Assembly (NCBI GenBank): GCA_020252385.1
Contig: JADCDC010000255.1
Coordinates: forward strand, 1 to 9,944
Length of the DNA: 9,944 bases
From: Aestuariivirga sp.
Lineage (GTDB): Bacteria; Pseudomonadota; Alphaproteobacteria; Rhizobiales; Aestuariivirgaceae
Reading direction: 5' to 3'
Shown here: in pieces, positions 5,629-9,944 of the stretch
How positions within the stretch are numbered: the first letter of the stretch is position 1
How the letters are laid out: each line of letters begins with the position of its first letter
Notes under the pieces: model-generated
What the model was told of the DNA's origin: nothing
Databases searched by the model: none
Seen by the model: only the letters and a program-made list of their open reading frames with translations
Program-made: the position numbers and the translations under genes

Positions 5629-6435
5629 TCATGATGCATCGCGCTTCTGCGCCAGGATCGACACCGACATCAGCGCGACCGAGACGATGGTCATGACGGT
5701 GGCGGCGGCGATGATGGTAGGCTCGATGTTCTCCCGCACGCCGCTGAACATCTGGCGCGGTATGGTGCGTTGCGCCGGGCTGGCGATGAACAGCGTGATG
5801 ATCAGTTCGTCGAGCGAGGCCGCGAAGGCAAAAAGCGCCCCGCTCATCAGGCCCGGGAAGATGGATGGCATGGTGACGGAAAAGAACGTCCGCACCGGGC
5901 CCGACCCCAGGCTTTGCGCCGCGCGCACCAGGGTCCTGTCGAACTTGGCGAGGCTGGCCGAGACGGCGATCACCACGAACGGCGTGGCTATGATGGTGTG
6001 TGACAGGATCAGCGCGGCATAGGAGCCGATCATTCCGAGCGAGGCGAAGAAGAAGAACAGACCGACCGCTGTCAGCACCACCGGCACCATCATCGGCGCG
6101 ACGAAGGCAAGCGCCAGGATCTTCTGCATCCTGGGCCCGCATCGTTGCAGCCCCAGGGCGGCGAGCGTTCCCAGCACGGTCGAGACAACGACCGTGAGCC
6201 CGGCCACATAGAGGCTGTTGAAAATGGCGGCCTGCCAGGCGTCCAGCGTGAAGAAGCGCTCATACCAACGCCAGGACAGCCCCGGCAGAGGGTAGTTCAA
6301 CATCGAGGTCGAGGAGAACGAGAGCGGGATGACGACCACGAAGGGCAGAACAAGGAACAGGAACACGAGATAGGACAGGACACGCGACAGAACGAGGGCG
6401 CAGCGTTCGAGCATGGTGATGGATGAGCCGCGCAT
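5629..6435 (-). CDS. ABC transporter permease, PotC/YdcV type
   Basis: Encodes 268 residues, the usual size for the second permease of polyamine/putative iron type importers. It begins with a strong helix ('YLVFLFLVLPFVVVIPLSF', about 22-40). The conserved cytoplasmic EAA loop is 'RAAQSLGSGPVRTFFSVTMP' near residue 180, where the permease docks on the ATPase. Six membrane spans fit. It would form the inner-membrane channel as a heterodimer with the next permease. The ATG at 6435 directly abuts the TAG of that gene (TAGATG), so translation is almost certainly coupled. GGAG about ten bases upstream supports this start; an in-frame ATG at 6414 has no ribosome binding site. Confidence 0.93.
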   Translation of the reverse strand: MRGSSITMLERCALVLSRVLSYLVFLFLVLPFVVVIPLSFSSTSMLNYPLPGLSWRWYERFFTLDAWQAAIFNSLYVAGLTVVVSTVLGTLAALGLQRCGPRMQKILALAFVAPMMVPVVLTAVGLFFFFASLGMIGSYAALILSHTIIATPFVVIAVSASLAKFDRTLVRAAQSLGSGPVRTFFSVTMPSIFPGLMSGALFAFAASLDELIITLFIASPAQRTIPRQMFSGVRENIEPTIIAAATVMTIVSVALMSVSILAQKRDAS

Positions 6436-7704
6436 CTACATCCGCTCCAGCGGGCCGCGCGTGCGGGTGAGTCCTGTGATGACCAGATAGCTGAGGCCGG
6501 AGACCACCAGCAGCACGAGGCCCAGCGCCGAGGCGAGCCCCCAGTTGATCGTCTGGTTGGTGTAGAAGGCAATGTAGCTGCTGAGCATCTGGTCTCGCGG
6601 CCCGCCGACCAGGGCAGGGGTCACGTAGTATCCGAGCGCCAGAATGAAGACGAGCAGGCAGCCTGCGCCGATGCCCGGCATGGTCTGCGGCAGGTAAATG
6701 CGGAAGAAAATGCTGATGGGCCCGCCGCCCAGCGACCTTGCAGCGCGCACATAGTCCCGCGGGATCGCCAGCATGTTGGCGTAGATCGACAGGATCATGA
6801 ATGGCAGAAGGACATGCGTCATCACGATCAGGACGCTGGTGCGGTTGTAGAGCAGTTCGAGGGGTGTCGAGGTCAGGCCGGTCCATTGCAGGAACTGGTT
6901 CAGCGGTCCCTCCCGCTGCAGCATGACGATCCAGGCGCTGGTGCGCACCAGAAGCGATGTCCAGAATGGCAGCAGGATGAACAACATGTAGACACCCACC
7001 CGGCGCGGCGGCAGCGTCGTGAGGAAATGCGCGACCGGAAAGGCGAGCAACAGGCAGATCAGCGTGACCGCAACGCTGATCGAAATCGTCGTGTAGAGCG
7101 AGTAGCGGAAAATGGACTGGTCCGTGGGCTTCGCCACGATCCGGCCCGCCTCGTCCTGCTGCAGGTCGAAGGAAGAGAGCAGGAAGGATTTGGTGAGCGC
7201 TCCCGATTCGCGCTTGATGATTTGCCACCAGACGGGCTCTGCCCATTGCGGGTTTCGCGCGATCATCTCTGACTTGATTTGTTCGGCTGTACCCGTTGGA
7301 ACCGCGGACCCTAGGTTCACGAGCAGGGCGCGAAAGCCACTCTTCTCGTAGTTCAGGCGGCGTGCGACGACGGCGATGGCGGCCGGGGAGGGGGCTTCGG
7401 CAAGATCGCGGGCGAGTGCTGCGAAGGCCGCTGCAGGAACGTCCGACGCGCCATCCCACCCGGCGAGGACGGCGGTGGTGGTTGGCAGAAGGCGCGGAAG
7501 GTCCCTGTTGTCGACGGCGCCCAGAAGAAACTTGGCGATGGGGAAGAAGAAGACGACGAGCAGCAGCAGTGCGTAGGGCGCAAGAAGAGCATAGCCAATG
7601 TAAGTTGCGCGCTGCGCGGAGGCGGCATCCAGGCCCGCCTTGCGCGGCCCTGCGCCGAGGGCGCCTGAAGCGCCCTCGGCCGTTGTTGTTGAGGCCGTTG
7701 TCAC
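6436..7704 (-). CDS. ABC transporter permease, PotB type, with long extracytoplasmic insert
   Basis: From GTG 7704 it encodes 422 residues, well above the 270-310 of ordinary PotB-type permeases. The first 30 residues are low-complexity (Thr/Ala/Gly). TM1 is 'YALLAPYALLLLVVFFFPIAKFLL' (about 36-60). A polar stretch of about 130 residues follows, before TM2 begins near 'YSLYTTISISVAVTLICLLL'; orientation places this insert in the periplasm. The rest is a normal permease core, with the EAA loop 'RAARSLGGGPISIFFRIYLP' near residue 325. Such long PotB variants occur in other proteobacterial ABC systems, so the insert is unlikely to be an assembly fusion. A TTG at 7728, overlapping the binding-protein gene, is the longest possible start. 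GTG 7704, 13 bases past that gene's TAA, is preferred, though neither has a strong Shine-Dalgarno. Confidence 0.9.
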   Translation of the reverse strand: MTTASTTTAEGASGALGAGPRKAGLDAASAQRATYIGYALLAPYALLLLVVFFFPIAKFLLGAVDNRDLPRLLPTTTAVLAGWDGASDVPAAAFAALARDLAEAPSPAAIAVVARRLNYEKSGFRALLVNLGSAVPTGTAEQIKSEMIARNPQWAEPVWWQIIKRESGALTKSFLLSSFDLQQDEAGRIVAKPTDQSIFRYSLYTTISISVAVTLICLLLAFPVAHFLTTLPPRRVGVYMLFILLPFWTSLLVRTSAWIVMLQREGPLNQFLQWTGLTSTPLELLYNRTSVLIVMTHVLLPFMILSIYANMLAIPRDYVRAARSLGGGPISIFFRIYLPQTMPGIGAGCLLVFILALGYYVTPALVGGPRDQMLSSYIAFYTNQTINWGLASALGLVLLVVSGLSYLVITGLTRTRGPLERM

Positions 7705-7717
7705 CAGCCGGCCGGTC

Positions 7718-8764
7718 TTACTTGGCAACCCAGGTGTTGAAACGTTCCTGAACCGAGTCGAGATTGTCGATCCAGTACGGGAAGTCCATGGTCACGGAAG
7801 TGGCCATGTTGGCCGGGCTCGAAGGCAGGTTGGCGCGCTCTTCATCGCTCAGGAGGTCGTATGACGCCTTGGTCGAGACGCCGTAGGGGATGCCCTTCAT
7901 GAAGGCGGCCCCGGCTTCGGGCTCAGACACGAACTTCAGGAAGGCGTATGCGGACTCGAGGTTCGGGCTGCCCTTGAGGATCACCCAGCTGTCCATCATG
8001 ACGATGCCACCGGCACCCCACACGATCTTGAAGTTCTTCTTGTCGTTCTTGTTTGCGAGGAAGGGACGTCCGTTCCAGGCGGTCGTCATCACCACCTCGC
8101 CAGATGCGAGGCGCTGCACGGACTCGGCACCCGAGTTCCACCACAGGATGTTCGGCTTCAGCTTGTCGAGCTTGGCGAAGGCGCGGTCGAGGCCTTCGGG
8201 CGTGCGCAGGACGGTATAGACATCTGCTGGCGCCACGCCGTCGGCGAGCAGGGCGATCTCGAGGGTTTCCTTGGGCGATGAGCGCATGCCGCGCTTGCCG
8301 GGCCACTTCTCGACGTCCCAGAAATCCGCCCAGGTCTTGGGGCCGTCCGCGATCTTGTCGCCGTCATAGGTCATGACACCAGCGGCGCCGACGGCACCAA
8401 GGCCGCACGTGGACTTGCCGATGGGCAGGAATGCGCCCTCATCGCCGATCTTCGACCAGTCGAGCTTCTCGTAGATTCCTTCAGCGCAGCCGATGGCGAC
8501 TTCCGCACCTTCGGCCTGCACGACGTCCCATGTCACGGCGCCGCTTTCGACCTGAGCGCGGACCTTGGCGATTTCGCCGTTCCACTCATCCTCTATGACC
8601 TTCACGCCGCTGGCCTTGGCAAAGGGTTCGAGCAGGGTGGCGCGCTGCACTTCGGCGATGGAACCGCCAAAGCCGGTGACCCTCAGTTCACTGGCCGATG
8701 CAGGGGCCGCGGCGAGTGCGAAACCTCCGAGGGCCAGCAGCAGTCGCGTCTTGAATCCGATCAT
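7718..8764 (-). CDS. Periplasmic solute-binding protein of a polyamine-type ABC importer (PotD/PotF-like)
   Basis: Encodes 348 residues. A signal peptide (MIGFKTRLLL, then an alanine-rich core) ends in 'APASA-SE', with cleavage after about residue 24. The mature protein starts 'ELRVTGFGGS', a beta strand typical of the extracellular solute-binding cluster that includes spermidine/putrescine and thiamine/iron binders. Later blocks such as 'TWADFWDVEKWPGKRGM', 'AFMKGIPYGVSTKA' and 'DFPYWIDN' fit this group. It captures the substrate in the periplasm and delivers it to the permease pair. The typical polyamine-site residues cannot be confirmed by eye, so ligand is open. ATG 8764 is preferred, with AAGGAG seven bases upstream; the in-frame GTG at 8770 would leave only about one base of spacing. 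Having its own strong ribosome binding site inside the operon fits the need for excess binding protein. Confidence 0.93.
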   Translation of the reverse strand: MIGFKTRLLLALGGFALAAAPASASELRVTGFGGSIAEVQRATLLEPFAKASGVKVIEDEWNGEIAKVRAQVESGAVTWDVVQAEGAEVAIGCAEGIYEKLDWSKIGDEGAFLPIGKSTCGLGAVGAAGVMTYDGDKIADGPKTWADFWDVEKWPGKRGMRSSPKETLEIALLADGVAPADVYTVLRTPEGLDRAFAKLDKLKPNILWWNSGAESVQRLASGEVVMTTAWNGRPFLANKNDKKNFKIVWGAGGIVMMDSWVILKGSPNLESAYAFLKFVSEPEAGAAFMKGIPYGVSTKASYDLLSDEERANLPSSPANMATSVTMDFPYWIDNLDSVQERFNTWVAK

Positions 8765-8771
8765 ATGCACT

Positions 8772-8777
8772 CTCCTT
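8772..8777 (-). promoter_or_regulatory. Strong ribosome binding site of the solute-binding protein gene
   Basis: AAGGAG on the minus strand, seven bases before ATG 8764 and just after the TAA of the ATPase gene. It decides against GTG 8770 and probably supports high expression of the binding protein. Confidence 0.65.
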
Positions 8778-8782
8778 CTTGG

Positions 8783-9901
8783 TTATGTTGCCGGTGTTGA
8801 CTTGTTGTTCTTGCCGAAGGCCCGCATGTGGTCGGCATCGAAGCGGAGCGGGATGGCGCTTCCGATCTGCGCATCCTGCAGGCCCTTGTTGCCGACCTTG
8901 CAGATGATCGTCTCCCCACCCGGAAGGGCGCAGCGCGCGCGGGAATGATCACCATTGAAGGTGAGCGAGATGAGCGTTGCGCTGCATGCGGGCTGATCGC
9001 CAGCATCCCCTTGTTCGATGCGGACGTCTTCGGGCCTGATATGGACGGTCACCTCGTCGCCGGCGGCAACATCAGGCGGCAGGGGCAGAGTCGGCGTGAT
9101 GCCGCAGGCAAGCGCCAGCCGACCCTCAGGGCCTGAGCGCGCGATGACACGCCCGGCGAGGGTGTTGTTCTCTCCGATGAATGTCGCGACGAAGGAATCG
9201 ACGGGGCGGTCATAGAGCGCCCTTGGCGTGTCGATCTGCACGATGTTGCCGTCATTGAATACGGCGATGCGGTCCGACATCGTCAGCGCTTCGCTCTGGT
9301 CATGCGTGACGTAGAGCATGGTGACGCCTAGATCCTGCTGGATGCTCCGGATCTCCACCTGCATCTCTTCACGCAGCTGCTTGTCGAGTGCGCCCAGGGG
9401 CTCGTCCAGCAGGACGATTTCGGGCCTGAAGATCAGGGCGCGCGCAAGTGCCACGCGCTGCTGCTGGCCGCCGGACAACTGCTTCGGACGCCGTCCGGCG
9501 AATTGGCCGAGCCGCACCATCTGCAAGGCGCGCGTGACGCGTGCCTCGCGCTCCGCCCGGCCGATCTTGCGCACGCTGAGCGGATAATTCAGGTTCTCGG
9601 CCACGCTCATGTGCGGGAACAGGGCATAGTTCTGGAAGACGACGCCGATGTTGCGCTTGTGCGCGGGCTGGTGGGATATGGCGGAGCCGGCGAGATAGAT
9701 CGTGCCGCTCGTGACGTCCTCGAAGCCCGCCAGCATCATCAGGCTCGTTGTCTTGCCCGATCCCGACGGCCCCAGCATGGTGAAGAACTCGCCGCGCGCG
9801 ACATCAAAGCTGACATCACGGACCACGCGCTGGCTGCCGGCGTAAGACTTGCTGACGCGGTCGAAGCTGACGGCGGGGTTGTCGGTCCGCGGGCTCGCCA
9901 T
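8783..9901 (-). CDS. ABC transporter ATP-binding protein, PotA/UgpC (CUT1/MOI) type
   Basis: Encodes 372 residues. Walker A is GPSGSGKT (44-51), the Q-loop glutamine is Gln90, the ABC signature LSGGQ is 142-146, Walker B is 'IVLLDEP' with Asp166/Glu167, the D-loop GALD is 170-173, and the H-loop histidine is His200. All catalytic residues are intact. After the nucleotide-binding domain (about 1-235) comes a C-terminal TOBE-like regulatory domain, as in PotA, UgpC and MalK ('VTVHIRPEDVRIE' is a typical strand). It is a cytoplasmic dimer that powers import through the two permeases. ATG 9901 begins three bases after the TAG of the upstream gene, so the two are probably translationally coupled. 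The ATPase-first order is common in alpha- and betaproteobacterial polyamine-type operons. Confidence 0.95.
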   Translation of the reverse strand: MASPRTDNPAVSFDRVSKSYAGSQRVVRDVSFDVARGEFFTMLGPSGSGKTTSLMMLAGFEDVTSGTIYLAGSAISHQPAHKRNIGVVFQNYALFPHMSVAENLNYPLSVRKIGRAEREARVTRALQMVRLGQFAGRRPKQLSGGQQQRVALARALIFRPEIVLLDEPLGALDKQLREEMQVEIRSIQQDLGVTMLYVTHDQSEALTMSDRIAVFNDGNIVQIDTPRALYDRPVDSFVATFIGENNTLAGRVIARSGPEGRLALACGITPTLPLPPDVAAGDEVTVHIRPEDVRIEQGDAGDQPACSATLISLTFNGDHSRARCALPGGETIICKVGNKGLQDAQIGSAIPLRFDADHMRAFGKNNKSTPAT

Positions 9902-9904
9902 GTC

Positions 9905-9944
9905 CTACCGCAGCACTTCGAAGTTGCCGCAGATGCCGATCGAC
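9905..9944 (-). CDS. C-terminal tail of an unidentified protein (operon continues upstream)
   Basis: Thirteen codons end in TAG, three bases before the ATPase start. The last residues read SIGICGNFEVLR. This is too little to assign a family. The tight spacing makes it very likely part of the same operon, so its identity would be the best clue to the substrate. Confidence 0.5.
   Translation of the reverse strand, partial: SIGICGNFEVLR

Noticed and set aside
6260..7459. 399-codon open frame on the minus strand
   Set aside because: Same strand as the two permeases but another register. It is Arg/His/Pro-rich with no membrane segments and spans the junction of two real genes.
1..9944. CRISPR array, rRNA genes, complete insertion sequence or prophage
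   Set aside because: No regularly spaced repeats, no rRNA-like conserved blocks and no transposase, integrase or phage structural frame were seen on either strand.

Overview
The window reads as a chromosomal segment of a high-GC proteobacterium. A betaproteobacterium of the order Burkholderiales is the best guess, from the general character of the RluA-type pseudouridine synthase and the GC-rich transporter operon. This is inference, because no rRNA or other marker gene is present. It has three parts: two backbone-looking genes (a MarC-family membrane protein and an rluA-like gene), a patchy mid-GC stretch that interrupts them, and a long minus-strand catabolic/transport operon.

Layout. Bases 1-597 (+) hold the 3' part of a MarC/UPF0056 membrane protein. 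Bases 598-916 hold little beyond a 44-residue frame with a convincing signal peptide. Bases 917-1708 (+) encode a complete short-chain dehydrogenase/reductase. Bases 1709-2134 are non-coding or decayed, including an orphan gene start with a strong Shine-Dalgarno and a 40-bp sequence that recurs at 3171-3210. Bases 2135-3025 (-) encode an RluA-family pseudouridine synthase, so the gene is bracketed by the two copies of that imperfect direct repeat. Bases 3026-3531 are lower-GC sequence with frame fragments and, at the operon's end, a weak terminator-like hairpin.

Bases 3532-9944 are one tightly packed minus-strand operon. In transcription order: the tail of an unidentified gene, an ABC transporter ATPase (PotA/UgpC type), a periplasmic solute-binding protein (PotD/PotF type), two inner-membrane permeases (PotB and PotC types, the first with an unusually long extracytoplasmic insert), a DUF849 beta-keto acid cleavage enzyme (BKACE), and a Gfo/Idh/MocA NAD(P)-dependent oxidoreductase. 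Gaps range from 0 to about 40 bases. The promoter must lie beyond base 9944.

Working model (inference). The transporter imports a small, possibly cationic, hydroxy- or keto-acid-like compound. The oxidoreductase interconverts a hydroxyl and a keto group, and the BKACE then cleaves a beta-keto acid with acetyl-CoA into acetoacetate and a new acyl-CoA. Carnitine breakdown is a known precedent for BKACE chemistry on an imported quaternary amine, but nothing here fixes the substrate. This operon is the best candidate in the window for an undescribed pathway. The other point of interest is the repeat pair around the rluA-like gene, whose ends resemble the 3' end of a tRNA-Ser gene.
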